Shown: one piece after another, positions 18,018 to 23,947 of the stretch
Layout: each line of letters starts with the position of its first letter
Numbering within the stretch: the stretch's first letter is position 1
Translations under genes and position numbers: made by a program
The notes under the pieces: model-generated
Database searches by the model: none
The model's input: the letters and a program-made list of their open reading frames with translations, nothing else
What the model was told of the DNA's origin: nothing
IMG/VR virus record: IMGVR_UViG_3300030339_000142
Span: 1-36,063 of that record
Source: a virus
Reading direction: 5' to 3' (one strand)
Length of the DNA stretch: 36,063 bases

Positions 18018-18137
18018 ATGTCCCAAGTCACAGCGGAACTGTTGTTCCAGAAGATCGGAATGCTGACCACGGAGAACGAACTCAAAGACCTAGAGATTAA
18101 GAAGGTCACCGCCGAGCGCGATCAGCTAATCCAATAA
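18018..18137 (+). CDS. 39-residue coiled-coil protein
   Basis: ATG 18018 is preceded by GCGGAGG at ideal spacing and the frame runs to TAA at 18135-18137. The peptide has heptad-like hydrophobic spacing (AELLFQKIGMLTTENELKDL) and ends KVTAERDQLIQ, so it is very likely a short coiled coil. Small coiled-coil genes between tail-tip and lysis genes are common in actinophages. Codon use is GC-rich like the end of the preceding tail protein, which suggests the two arrived together. Function is unknown. Confidence 0.68.
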   Translation: MSQVTAELLFQKIGMLTTENELKDLEIKKVTAERDQLIQ

Positions 18138-18198
18138 ACTATCCCGAAGACGCCCCAACTCTGATTGTTCACTTTGAGGCGGAAGTAGAGGAATAACA

Positions 18199-19044
18199 GT
18201 GAAGACAGCCGCAGAAACAATCGAATACGGCCGTGCCTTGATGAACTCTGGCAAATATTGGTATCTGGATGGCGGTCACAACACCTACATCACAGCCGCG
18301 CGACGAGCCGATGACCCAGGAATTCCCGCAAGCGCACAAGGCAAACAAGGTTTTGACTGTGTTGGGTTCTGCTTGGCCTTGGCTAAGTTCCTAGGTTCAC
18401 CTATCTCACCTACTCCGTGGTCTGTGGGAAAGTTTTCCACGTACTGTTCTTGGCCTAAGATACCAGTAGGTCAGCAACAGCCAGGTGACTTTGCTATATT
18501 CGGAACTACGCACACGGCCGTGTTTACCAACGCCAACCATGTAATCCAGGCATATAACGAACAACGCGGATTGATAGAGACAACACTGAAAGGTGTGGGT
18601 CTCACCCTAACATCAGTACGCCGTCCGCCCTATGCTCCACCACCACCAGAGGTAAAGCTAATGGCCGGAATAACATACCAACCGATCATACCAAATCGTC
18701 TTGTAGATACACGAGACGATGCAATTTCTGCCGGTGGACTTCGTGAAGGGGCGATCCCGGCTAACGTAGCCACGAAGGTAAAGGTTGCCGGACTACTTGA
18801 AATCCCAGTAACCGCAGTAGCGGTAACTGGAAACGTAACCGTAGTATATCCTGCTGGCTCTGGTAATCTATATCTCGGACCAACAGGAGGCGGTCCTAGA
18901 AGTTCTACCCTGAACTGGCCCGCAAAGAATAGCGTTGTTGCTAATGGGTTCACTGTTGGCCTCAACGCAGATGGTACGCTTGATCTTCGGCCAAGCGTAA
19001 GTTGCCACGTCGTAATAGACATTACCGGGTACTTCCTACCCTAA
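18199..19044 (+). CDS. Endolysin: NlpC/P60- or CHAP-like peptidase plus wall-binding domain
   Basis: The protein has 281 residues; the GTG start has AGAGG upstream. Residues about 1-145 are a papain-like peptidase with Cys54 in GFDCVGFCLA, His105 in FGTTHTAVF and the PGDFAIFG strand, matching the DC.GF / PGD / H layout of NlpC/P60-CHAP enzymes. A proline linker (PPYAPPPPEVK) follows. The C-terminal domain runs from RLVDTRD through TAVAVTGNVTVVYPAG and STLNWPAKNSVVAN to VVIDITGYFLP. It matches a beta-rich surface domain common in secreted actinobacterial proteins and likely binds the wall. It would cut peptidoglycan cross-links at lysis. No signal peptide is seen, so it needs the holin. An internal start may release the binding domain. 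Confidence 0.85.
   Translation: MKTAAETIEYGRALMNSGKYWYLDGGHNTYITAARRADDPGIPASAQGKQGFDCVGFCLALAKFLGSPISPTPWSVGKFSTYCSWPKIPVGQQQPGDFAIFGTTHTAVFTNANHVIQAYNEQRGLIETTLKGVGLTLTSVRRPPYAPPPPEVKLMAGITYQPIIPNRLVDTRDDAISAGGLREGAIPANVATKVKVAGLLEIPVTAVAVTGNVTVVYPAGSGNLYLGPTGGGPRSSTLNWPAKNSVVANGFTVGLNADGTLDLRPSVSCHVVIDITGYFLP
18648..18663 (+). promoter_or_regulatory. Possible internal ribosome site and start within the endolysin
   Basis: AGAGG (18648-18652) lies 8 bases before an in-frame ATG at 18661, exactly at the border between linker and C-terminal domain. Initiation here would give a separate 128-residue binding domain. Such internal starts are known for some endolysins of Gram-positive phages. Confidence 0.5.
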
Positions 19045-19097
19045 TAGTGTCTAGCCGCCTGAGGGGAGAAAAGGACAATGAATCCATCATAGATATG

Positions 19098-19126
19098 CCC
19101 GATGTATGCAGACCCAGTACATCGGG
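19098..19126. other. Hairpin between endolysin and membrane-protein gene
   Basis: CCCGATGTA (19098-19106) pairs perfectly with TACATCGGG (19118-19126) around an 11-base loop. No T-run follows on the plus strand, so a terminator is unlikely. It lies in the 107-base leader of the next gene and may affect translation or mRNA processing. Confidence 0.6.
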
Positions 19127-19151
19127 TAGCACCCGAAGAGGCCACAAATTG

Positions 19152-19625
19152 ATGACTAGAGAAGACTTCGAAGCAGGCGGCAAGCCAACCTTCCGCGACC
19201 TGTTCGGGGCAATAGACGAATTGCGCAAAGAACAACGTCAAGACCTAAAAGATATGGAAGGGAGACTAACCAACACAATGAAGAACGTGTTGGATGAGTT
19301 TCGCTGCTTCAGAGATGAGACCAACAAGAAGATCAAAGAAATCGACGCTAGTGGATCGGCTGCTCTCGAAGATCATATCAATTCTACTAGGGTTGCAGAA
19401 GCGGAGGCTGAAGCGAAGCTAAAGGTACAAGCTGTTGAAACGGCTGCTCAACTAAAGGTTGTAGCTGCCGATACACAAGCTCGTGAAGAGATACTTCATG
19501 GTGGGTGGGCATTTGTAAGCAAAAACATCACACTCATACTTGTAATTATATTTTCCGTAATAGCCTTTCTTGACCTAATAGACCTTCGAGGCTTGGTTCA
19601 GACGATATCAACTTGGTTCCACTAA
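19152..19625 (+). CDS. Coiled-coil protein with C-terminal membrane anchor, lysis cassette
   Basis: The protein has 157 residues from ATG 19152. An upstream in-frame extension crosses the hairpin and does not look like protein. About residues 15-110 are charged and helical (ELRKEQRQDLKDMEGRL, AEAEAEAKLKVQAVETAAQL), probably a coiled coil. Residues about 127-146 form one transmembrane helix (NITLILVIIFSVIAFLDL). The layout resembles XhlA-type hemolysin/holin-associated proteins. Lying between endolysin and holin it likely takes part in lysis, for example as a holin partner or antiholin. This is inferred from position and topology only. Confidence 0.65.
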   Translation: MTREDFEAGGKPTFRDLFGAIDELRKEQRQDLKDMEGRLTNTMKNVLDEFRCFRDETNKKIKEIDASGSAALEDHINSTRVAEAEAEAKLKVQAVETAAQLKVVAADTQAREEILHGGWAFVSKNITLILVIIFSVIAFLDLIDLRGLVQTISTWFH

Positions 19626-19644
19626 ACTACACAATAGGAGTATC

Positions 19645-20028
19645 ATGGACACCGCCATTCAGACAATCCTTGCATCCCAGGAGTTTGCAGAGTTTGTACA
19701 GTTGGTCGTTCTGACCACTGTTACTACAGTAATCGCCTTTGTCGGCAAGGCAGCACATACATTCATCGGAGACAAGAACAACACTCAGTTGTTCGAACAG
19801 CTTACCCTAATCGCTCGTGTGGGCGTAATGGCAGCAGAGCAGACTGGTCTTGATAAGACCGGAGCCGATAAGAAGGCCGAAGCTATCAAGTACATCCAGG
19901 CAACTCTTGACTCTATGAAGATCAAGGTAAGTGCCGAGCAGATAGAAGCGGCTATTGAGGCTGTGGTCTACGCTGAGTTCACTCAGTTCAAGGCCGATGC
20001 TGATGACGAGGTTCCCGCGACCGTCTAA
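19645..20028 (+). CDS. Holin, LLH / superfamily 6 type
   Basis: The protein has 127 residues, with ATG preceded by AATAGGAG. One N-terminal transmembrane segment lies at about 16-41 (FVQLVVLTTVTTVIAFVGKA). It is followed by a helical region with VGVMAAEQTGLDKTGADKK, then AIKYIQATLDSMKIKVSAEQ and IEAAIEAVV. The order TM, a VEQ-like helix, G..K..A and a final IEAAV helix is characteristic of LLH holins. It would permeabilise the membrane so that the endolysin reaches the wall. It is the last gene of the rightward block and is followed by a strong terminator. Confidence 0.85.
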   Translation: MDTAIQTILASQEFAEFVQLVVLTTVTTVIAFVGKAAHTFIGDKNNTQLFEQLTLIARVGVMAAEQTGLDKTGADKKAEAIKYIQATLDSMKIKVSAEQIEAAIEAVVYAEFTQFKADADDEVPATV

Positions 20029-20040
20029 CCCCTATAAACT

Positions 20041-20079
20041 AAGAAACCCGGTAGCTTGATTGCTACCGGGTTTCTTTTT
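20041..20079. terminator. Strong, probably bidirectional terminator between convergent blocks
   Basis: A 15-bp stem (AAGAAACCCGGTAGC with GCTACCGGGTTTCTT) and a TTGATT loop are followed by TTTTG on the plus strand. On the minus strand the mirror side is also T-rich (TTTCTTAGTTTA). It sits between the holin stop and the end of the minus-strand operon, so it can stop transcription from both sides. Confidence 0.93.
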
Positions 20080-20083
20080 GTGT

Positions 20084-20335
20084 TTACGGCTTCTTGAACC
20101 CTATCGGTTCCTTGACATTCCCTATTTCTGGTTCCTGTACTTCATGTACGGCATCTATTGCTGGCTGCAACGAAGTTCTGAGTTCGTCCAGAAACGTACT
20201 GACTTGCCTAGCTTGCTGTGCTAGGTCTCCCTTCACCTGGATAACGTCCTCTATCTTAGCTAGCTTGTCAGCAATCCTAAGGGCCATGTTCTGAACGTCA
20301 CCAAGAAGCTCCAAATCTATGGAGAAGCTTGTCAT
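20084..20335 (-). CDS. Small helical hypothetical protein
   Basis: The protein has 83 residues. Most of it is predicted helix with heptad character (NMALRIADKLAKIEDVIQVK, ARQVSTFLDELRTSLQPAI), then a short charged tail. It is the last gene of the leftward operon, ending just before the shared terminator. No family recognised; a coiled-coil partner or structural adaptor would fit the pattern. Confidence 0.6.
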   Translation of the reverse strand: MTSFSIDLELLGDVQNMALRIADKLAKIEDVIQVKGDLAQQARQVSTFLDELRTSLQPAIDAVHEVQEPEIGNVKEPIGFKKP

Positions 20336-20350
20336 CTAGACCCCTTTGTG

Positions 20351-20665
20351 TTACTCGAACATCATGTCGCTAAGCATACCGCTAAACACGTTGCCGTTCT
20401 CGTCTCGGGAGTTAATTTCCCTGATCTGGTCCACGCTCTTCTGGCTTAGCTTAAACTCTATATCGCCGTTGTGAACCCTGATGTCAACCGCTCCAATCAG
20501 GATTCCATCTAGGTAAAGCTGATTCATTCGGGTGTCGGCAACGAACCGAGACAGAATAACAGACTCTTCCTCGTTGGGCTTTGACTGCCCTGTTCGCTTC
20601 ATGCTTGCGACGATTGCCTGAACGTCCTTTAGGGTCTGGTTCGAAAGAGCCTTGGGGATACTCAC
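20351..20665 (-). CDS. Hypothetical protein
   Basis: The protein has 104 residues. The start is GTG, overlapping the upstream stop by GTGA. The N-terminus is helical (NQTLKDVQAIVASMKRTG), followed by a beta section (QLYLDGILIGAVDIRVHNG, IEFKLSQ) and a polar C-terminus. I do not recognise a family. Tight translational coupling with its neighbour supports it being real. Confidence 0.6.
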   Translation of the reverse strand: MSIPKALSNQTLKDVQAIVASMKRTGQSKPNEEESVILSRFVADTRMNQLYLDGILIGAVDIRVHNGDIEFKLSQKSVDQIREINSRDENGNVFSGMLSDMMFE

Positions 20666-20916
20666 TTCTTTACCCTTTCCTTTTCTGGTCTGTACCTGTT
20701 GAACAATGCGTTTGCGTCTATGAGCCGATTTACTACTTCGTATTCCTCTCCCTGGATGTCAACGTCGGCAGCGGTAGTGTTCATTCCTCTCTGGACAACC
20801 ACCGTGACGCTCTCACAGTCACACTGCTCAACGTCAGCGCTATTGTTGGAGAATACCGTGTCACCGCACTTCTTACACTTGGCACCGATCTGGTACATGA
20901 TAGTGCGGGCTGGCAT
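20662..20916 (-). CDS. Small zinc-ribbon-like protein
   Basis: The protein has 84 residues, starting within TAATG. CKKCG at 14-18 and CDC at about 32-34 give a plausible zinc-binding set near the N-terminus (GAKCKKCGDTVFSNNS, EQCDCESVTVVVQRG). The rest is acidic then basic (RYRPEKERVKK). It may bind nucleic acid or a protein partner. It is coupled to both neighbours by overlaps of 1 and 4 bases. Confidence 0.6.
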   Translation of the reverse strand: MPARTIMYQIGAKCKKCGDTVFSNNSADVEQCDCESVTVVVQRGMNTTAADVDIQGEEYEVVNRLIDANALFNRYRPEKERVKK

Positions 20917-21149
20917 TAGATGGCTGCCTGCTGGCCGATGTCGTGATTTCCCTGTAGGGAACTACCCTTTTCGAACTTCTCGCACTGAATCCAACGGGAT
21001 ACGTTCTCGATTGGGGCTCCGTCAGCGCGGCTGTAGCCCATTACCTGTCGGCTTTCCATTGGAATCATCTTGGCACCGCACGTTCCGCAGAAGGCGTGGT
21101 CAAGGGCCGGAACTTGCTGAGTTGAGAATAGAGCCTTGAAAGACTTCAC
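20916..21149 (-). CDS. Small zinc-ribbon-like protein
   Basis: The protein has 77 residues. The start is GTG within GTGA, overlapping the upstream stop. FCGTCGAKMIPMES carries one CxxC pair and a later Cys is in WIQCEKFE. The set looks like a partial or unusual zinc ribbon, since a second close pair is missing. Function unknown. It is part of the chained small-gene operon. Confidence 0.58.
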   Translation of the reverse strand: MKSFKALFSTQQVPALDHAFCGTCGAKMIPMESRQVMGYSRADGAPIENVSRWIQCEKFEKGSSLQGNHDIGQQAAI

Positions 21150-21358
21150 TGTGTTGCCTCTTTCTTCTTCAATCTAGATGCTAGTAGACGAAGGTTCTTG
21201 TTGTCGCCTAGGCAGTTATCTCCCCAAGCAGTTTCTCCTTCATCTAGGAAGACCAAATAGAACCCATCACGCTTGGCTTGGCTGGATATCAGGTTCCACT
21301 GGCCCGCCCAGGACGTTGCTTTTGTTGTCTCCTGTTGAACCTTCTTCTTGAATGCCAT
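21146..21358 (-). CDS. Small basic hypothetical protein
   Basis: The protein has 70 residues, with ATG preceded by GGAAG. It overlaps the end of the gene before it by 92 bases in another frame, which is unusual and lowers confidence in one of the two. Both termini are Lys/Arg-rich (MAFKKKVQQETTK, LRLLASRLKKKEATQ) around a middle with FYLVFLDEGETAWGDN. No family recognised. Confidence 0.5.
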   Translation of the reverse strand: MAFKKKVQQETTKATSWAGQWNLISSQAKRDGFYLVFLDEGETAWGDNCLGDNKNLRLLASRLKKKEATQ

Positions 21359-21569
21359 TAGCTTCCGTCCTTGGGTCTAGTGCGTCCTTAGCCTTCTGAG
21401 CCCGTTCCAACATCGACTGATAAGCTAGGTATGTTGCCGATGCTGCGATTCCTGCTCGTTCGTACTTAAACTTCAACCGGGCCATCAGACGAATTCCGCG
21501 TCGAAAAGATGCGGCTCGCTTGGTTACGTTTCTTCGTGATGCCTTTTGGGCCTTCTGCTTTGGCGTCAT
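21267..21569 (-). CDS. Basic helical hypothetical protein
   Basis: The protein has 100 residues; its ATG follows the upstream TAG immediately (TAGATG). The first 60 residues are strongly basic and helical (KQKAQKASRRNVTKRAASFR, RLMARLKFKYERAGIAA). The last 35 are polar, overlap the following gene and look like a disordered tail. DNA or RNA binding is possible from charge alone. Confidence 0.55.
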   Translation of the reverse strand: MTPKQKAQKASRRNVTKRAASFRRGIRLMARLKFKYERAGIAASATYLAYQSMLERAQKAKDALDPRTEANGIQEEGSTGDNKSNVLGGPVEPDIQPSQA

Positions 21570-21806
21570 CTACTTCTTCCACTTCATGTCTCCGTTGGCA
21601 CGGGCCTGATTCTCTTCGGCAGCCTTAGCCCGATTGTCCTTATTCCTGGCCTGCTTAGCTGCGTTGCGAGACTTCCAACCAGTGTCCTTAGTAAGCGGAG
21701 GCTTACCGGATGTCCAAAGGCTGTTTGACTTTACCCTCTGCTTCTCGTCCGGGTGAAATTGTGGGATGGTATGCGTTCCCCAGTTCTGGGAGAATTCCTC
21801 GCTCAC
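21570..21806 (-). CDS. Small hypothetical protein (GTG start)
   Basis: The protein has 78 residues. GTG 21806 overlaps the preceding stop as GTGA and has GGAAAGGG upstream. A longer in-frame form from 21893 would cover the 57-residue membrane gene in another frame and was not chosen. The C-terminal half is Lys/Ala/Asn-rich and helical (KSRNAAKQARNKDNRAKAAE). The N-terminal half contains Trp and His residues (QNWGTHTIPQFHPDEK). No family recognised. Confidence 0.58.
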   Translation of the reverse strand: MSEEFSQNWGTHTIPQFHPDEKQRVKSNSLWTSGKPPLTKDTGWKSRNAAKQARNKDNRAKAAEENQARANGDMKWKK

Positions 21807-21976
21807 AGAAGACCCTTTCCGATAGTGAAACCGACCCCGAACAGTATTGCTGCTATGAACAATAGCACAAGAAACGCCAAGCAACCGCAGCACCCACCGG
21901 AAGTGGAGTCTGTCTGCTTTGACACTACAGTACCTCCTGATATATCCTTGACGACCTGAAAATCTACCTTCGTCAT
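21803..21976 (-). CDS. 57-residue single-pass membrane protein with a Gly-Cys cluster
   Basis: ATG 21976 follows the upstream TAA by one base and the frame ends in a TGA that overlaps the next GTG. The product has a soluble N-terminus of about 27 residues, then GGCCGC, then one hydrophobic helix (LAFLVLLFIAAILFGVGF) and a short end KGLL. The GGCCGC cluster at the membrane border could be a lipidation or metal or disulfide site. Double coupling to both neighbours makes it very likely real although it is too short for many gene finders. Confidence 0.65.
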   Translation of the reverse strand: MTKVDFQVVKDISGGTVVSKQTDSTSGGCCGCLAFLVLLFIAAILFGVGFTIGKGLL

Positions 21977-21977
21977 T

Positions 21978-22229
21978 TTACTTAGCCACTACTACTATAA
22001 GAGCTAGTACGAACAGAACACCGAAGAGCATGTTGAATGCTATCTTGGGCCAGGTAAACGGGTTTGTCATTCCGCCAACCAGAATGGAGCCCATCGGTGT
22101 CTTCTTGGCCTCTTCAATCTTCCTGTACCAAGCATTACGCTGCTTGATGTTGAACACCGGTGCAACTACGGTCGTAATAGCTACAAACGAAAGATATGCC
22201 AACGATGCGTTACGTGCCAGATCGTTCAT
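21978..22229 (-). CDS. Small two-pass membrane protein
   Basis: The protein has 83 residues from ATG 22229, which has GAGGA upstream. An upstream extension into the regulator gene is less likely. Hydrophobic segments lie at about 8-26 (ASLAYLSFVAITTVVAPVF) and 60-82 (KIAFNMLFGVLFVLALIVVV), separated by a basic loop. Together with the next gene it forms a membrane pair inside the early-type operon. Such pairs are often superinfection-exclusion or host-takeover factors, but this is only inference. Confidence 0.65.
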   Translation of the reverse strand: MNDLARNASLAYLSFVAITTVVAPVFNIKQRNAWYRKIEEAKKTPMGSILVGGMTNPFTWPKIAFNMLFGVLFVLALIVVVAK

Positions 22230-22665
22230 CTTTTGCTTCCTCGCTAAGAAGATCGTCAACCCTAAGAAGATCGTCAACCGTTACGCCTAGAACATCTGCC
22301 ACTTTTGCTATGTCTTTGGTCTGAGGGTAACTGATTCCGAGTTCCCAGTTTCCTATTGTCCCAGTCGAGAAACCTATCATACCAGACAGTTCTCTTTGTG
22401 TCATATCCATTCTACGACGGAAGCGCCTGATGTTTGTTCCTATGTTCTTAGGCCCTTGGTCGTAGTCTATGTCACGCATCCTGCCCGGTTCTGCGTAGTC
22501 ATATAGGTCTTCTTCTAGAACAGGGATAGGCTTACTTGTTCCTCTTACCTTAACCATGTAGAAGAACAAGCCTTCCTCTGTGCCGACTTGCTTTGTTGAA
22601 ACCAACTGTGCATCTACTAGAACCCTGTCACCGATATGCGACAGCGTACTTATTGGACTTGGCAC
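22210..22665 (-). CDS. XRE-family helix-turn-helix regulator with an N-terminal extra domain
   Basis: The protein has 151 residues; the start is GTG preceded by AGGAA. The C-terminal part from about residue 76 is a Cro/C1-type HTH (IGTNIRRFRRRMDMTQRELS, FSTGTIGNWELGISYPQ, ADVLGVTVDDLL). The N-terminal 55 residues look like a small beta domain (GDRVLVDAQLVSTKQVG, FFYMVKVRG) of unknown role. It is a good candidate for the regulator acting on the divergent control region upstream. A tandem 18-base duplication near its 3' end doubles the RVDDLL sequence. Confidence 0.85.
   Translation of the reverse strand: MPSPISTLSHIGDRVLVDAQLVSTKQVGTEEGLFFYMVKVRGTSKPIPVLEEDLYDYAEPGRMRDIDYDQGPKNIGTNIRRFRRRMDMTQRELSGMIGFSTGTIGNWELGISYPQTKDIAKVADVLGVTVDDLLRVDDLLSEEAKDERSGT
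22244..22279. repeat. Perfect tandem duplication of 18 bases in the regulator gene
   Basis: CTAAGAAGATCGTCAACC occurs twice in direct succession (22244-22261 and 22262-22279). It keeps the frame and doubles a six-residue piece (RVDDLL) just after the HTH. Perfect identity suggests a recent event. Confidence 0.92.
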
Positions 22666-22666
22666 G

Positions 22667-22996
22667 TTAGTTTCCTAGTGAATCTAGTATGGAATGAAGT
22701 CCTACATACGCAGGTGTTCCATACACTTCTGGCTCTAGGCCGTCAATGAATTGCATTGGAGTTGTACTCCCTATTGATTCCCACTCCCTAGCAAACAAGT
22801 TTAGGTCTTTGAACCTTAGTGTTCCGTCCGCCATCCCAGAACCACTTCTAGGAAGTGTCGGTTGGTTCATGTCGAACACTTGTCTTAGCCAGTTTATGAG
22901 GGGCTGTTTCTTTGGCAGGGCCTCTGCCCATTCCCTCAACTGCCCTACCGTACCCGTCCCGTCCTTGATTCTGGGAGGCAAGGAGTTCGTATGCAT
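22667..22996 (-). CDS. Hypothetical protein, possibly the 3' part of a frame-shifted gene
   Basis: The protein has up to 109 residues from ATG 22996. The sequence reads like a genuine folded protein throughout (GQLREWAEALPKKQPLINWL, LRFKDLNLFAREWESIG, YVGLHSILDSLG). It overlaps the preceding gene by 149 bases and no ribosome site is visible before 22996. Later ATGs at 22870 and 22834 would shorten the overlap or remove it. Alternatively it continues the preceding zinc-ribbon frame through a +1 shift. The stop is one base before the regulator start. Confidence 0.58.
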   Translation of the reverse strand: MHTNSLPPRIKDGTGTVGQLREWAEALPKKQPLINWLRQVFDMNQPTLPRSGSGMADGTLRFKDLNLFAREWESIGSTTPMQFIDGLEPEVYGTPAYVGLHSILDSLGN

Positions 22997-23393
22997 CGAA
23001 CCACACTCCAGTCTGTTCCTCGCTTATAGCACAGGAGTTTCTAGGGCACCAGCACCTATTGTTCCTGAATACGTAGGTGAAGTCTCCGCACTTTGGGCAC
23101 GGTGGTCCGTCACCGTACCCTTTGTGCTTAGACTTACTCTCGGACTGGGATGACTTCGACGTAGGCTTCGACAACTCGCTTTGGGTTGGGGTTGTTTCGG
23201 CAGCAGGAGCTTTCGAAGGTAGGACGCTCTGGCCGCTTGAACTCGTCGGGGACGATTGCTCCGGTTGCGTGTTGGGCTTGATAGCGACGGGCTTCGGCAT
23301 ACGAGGCTGTCTGGGTCTCGGGATAACCGCAGTCTCGGTTTGTACTGCTAGTGACCGCCTCTTCCTTGGTTGCTTGTCCGGTCCTCTTGGCAT
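22848..23393 (-). CDS. Zinc-ribbon protein with a long disordered N-terminus
   Basis: The protein has 181 residues from ATG 23393. The first 90 residues are Pro/Ser/Thr/Lys-rich and basic. A ribbon follows with PCPKCGDFTYVF and RCWCPRNSC, giving CxxC and CxCxxxxC ligands. The next segment EEQTGVWFDAYELLASQ looks folded, but the last 45 residues look random. It overlaps the upstream gene by 260 bases, so it may be the middle of one gene read through frame changes, rather than an independent gene. Confidence 0.55.
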   Translation of the reverse strand: MPRGPDKQPRKRRSLAVQTETAVIPRPRQPRMPKPVAIKPNTQPEQSSPTSSSGQSVLPSKAPAAETTPTQSELSKPTSKSSQSESKSKHKGYGDGPPCPKCGDFTYVFRNNRCWCPRNSCAISEEQTGVWFDAYELLASQNQGRDGYGRAVEGMGRGPAKETAPHKLAKTSVRHEPTDTS

Positions 23394-23838
23394 CCAGCAT
23401 CATCTCCCGAATAACCTTACCAGCAGAACGTCCGGCTTCGTAAAGCTTGTCAAGCTCAGGGTCGCCTGTCTTCTTTTCATTACTTGCAGAAAACATGGCA
23501 TTGACAAAACGACCAGTAGCGATATCTATTCTCTTGTTGTACTGCTTCTCACTAATGCTGCGTTCTATTGACTCATCTTCTGCGTTTGCAAAAGCTGACT
23601 GCATTGCACGGGAGTAAGCAATGTCGAAACCAATCTGCTGATCGTAGTGGTCACCCTGTCGGCAACGGGCGAAACCTTCCCCGTAGAACTTTATACCTGT
23701 GTTGCCGTAACTAACGTTGACCCTTACTTCCGTATCGGAGCCAACCCTGGCTGTTGCCGTCTCGATATGCAAGTTACCTTCTTCCTGAAGGAATTCCTTG
23801 CTTTCCGCACGAGACCTGACCAAAGGAACGACTGGCAT
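23134..23838 (-). CDS. Hypothetical protein with a dsRBD-like N-terminal domain
   Basis: The protein has 234 residues, with ATG preceded by a perfect AGGAGG at 8-base spacing. The segment EVRVNVSYGNTGIKFYGEGF followed by QQIGFDIAYSRAMQSAFANA resembles the fold pattern of small dsRBD-like domains (G.G.AR...G...A..RA), though I cannot assign a family. A helical region follows to about residue 140. The last 85 residues overlap the zinc-ribbon frame and look unnatural. The ribosome site shows that translation certainly starts here. Confidence 0.65.
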   Translation of the reverse strand: MPVVPLVRSRAESKEFLQEEGNLHIETATARVGSDTEVRVNVSYGNTGIKFYGEGFARCRQGDHYDQQIGFDIAYSRAMQSAFANAEDESIERSISEKQYNKRIDIATGRFVNAMFSASNEKKTGDPELDKLYEAGRSAGKVIREMMLDAKRTGQATKEEAVTSSTNRDCGYPETQTASYAEARRYQAQHATGAIVPDEFKRPERPTFESSCCRNNPNPKRVVEAYVEVIPVRE

Positions 23839-23897
23839 ATAATGCCTCCTAGGCTAATGGCGTCATCAACAGACGCCGTGATTGACAGACATTACAA

Positions 23898-23939
23898 GCA
23901 AAATGGCCGCTTGTCAATACGACAAACGGCCTATTTTGC
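23898..23939 (-). terminator. Imperfect inverted repeat, likely terminator of the SSB-like gene
   Basis: GCAAAATGGCCGCTTGTC (23898-23915) and GACAAACGGCCTATTTTGC (23921-23939) pair except for one bulge and one mismatch, around a 5-base loop. On the minus strand it starts 9 bases after the stop of the SSB-like gene and ends in ATTTTGCTTGT. It separates that gene from the rest of the leftward operon. Confidence 0.75.
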
Positions 23940-23947
23940 GCGGTATT

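Noticed and set aside
18095-18187. A -1 frame continuation after the 39-residue protein (ending HFEAEVEE)
   Set aside because: About 20 natural-looking codons follow, but there is no start codon and no recognisable slippery site in the short window where both frames are open.
21807-21893. N-terminal extension of the 21570-21806 gene
   Set aside because: It overlaps the 57-residue membrane gene in another frame; the GTG at 21806 has a good ribosome site and a GTGA overlap.
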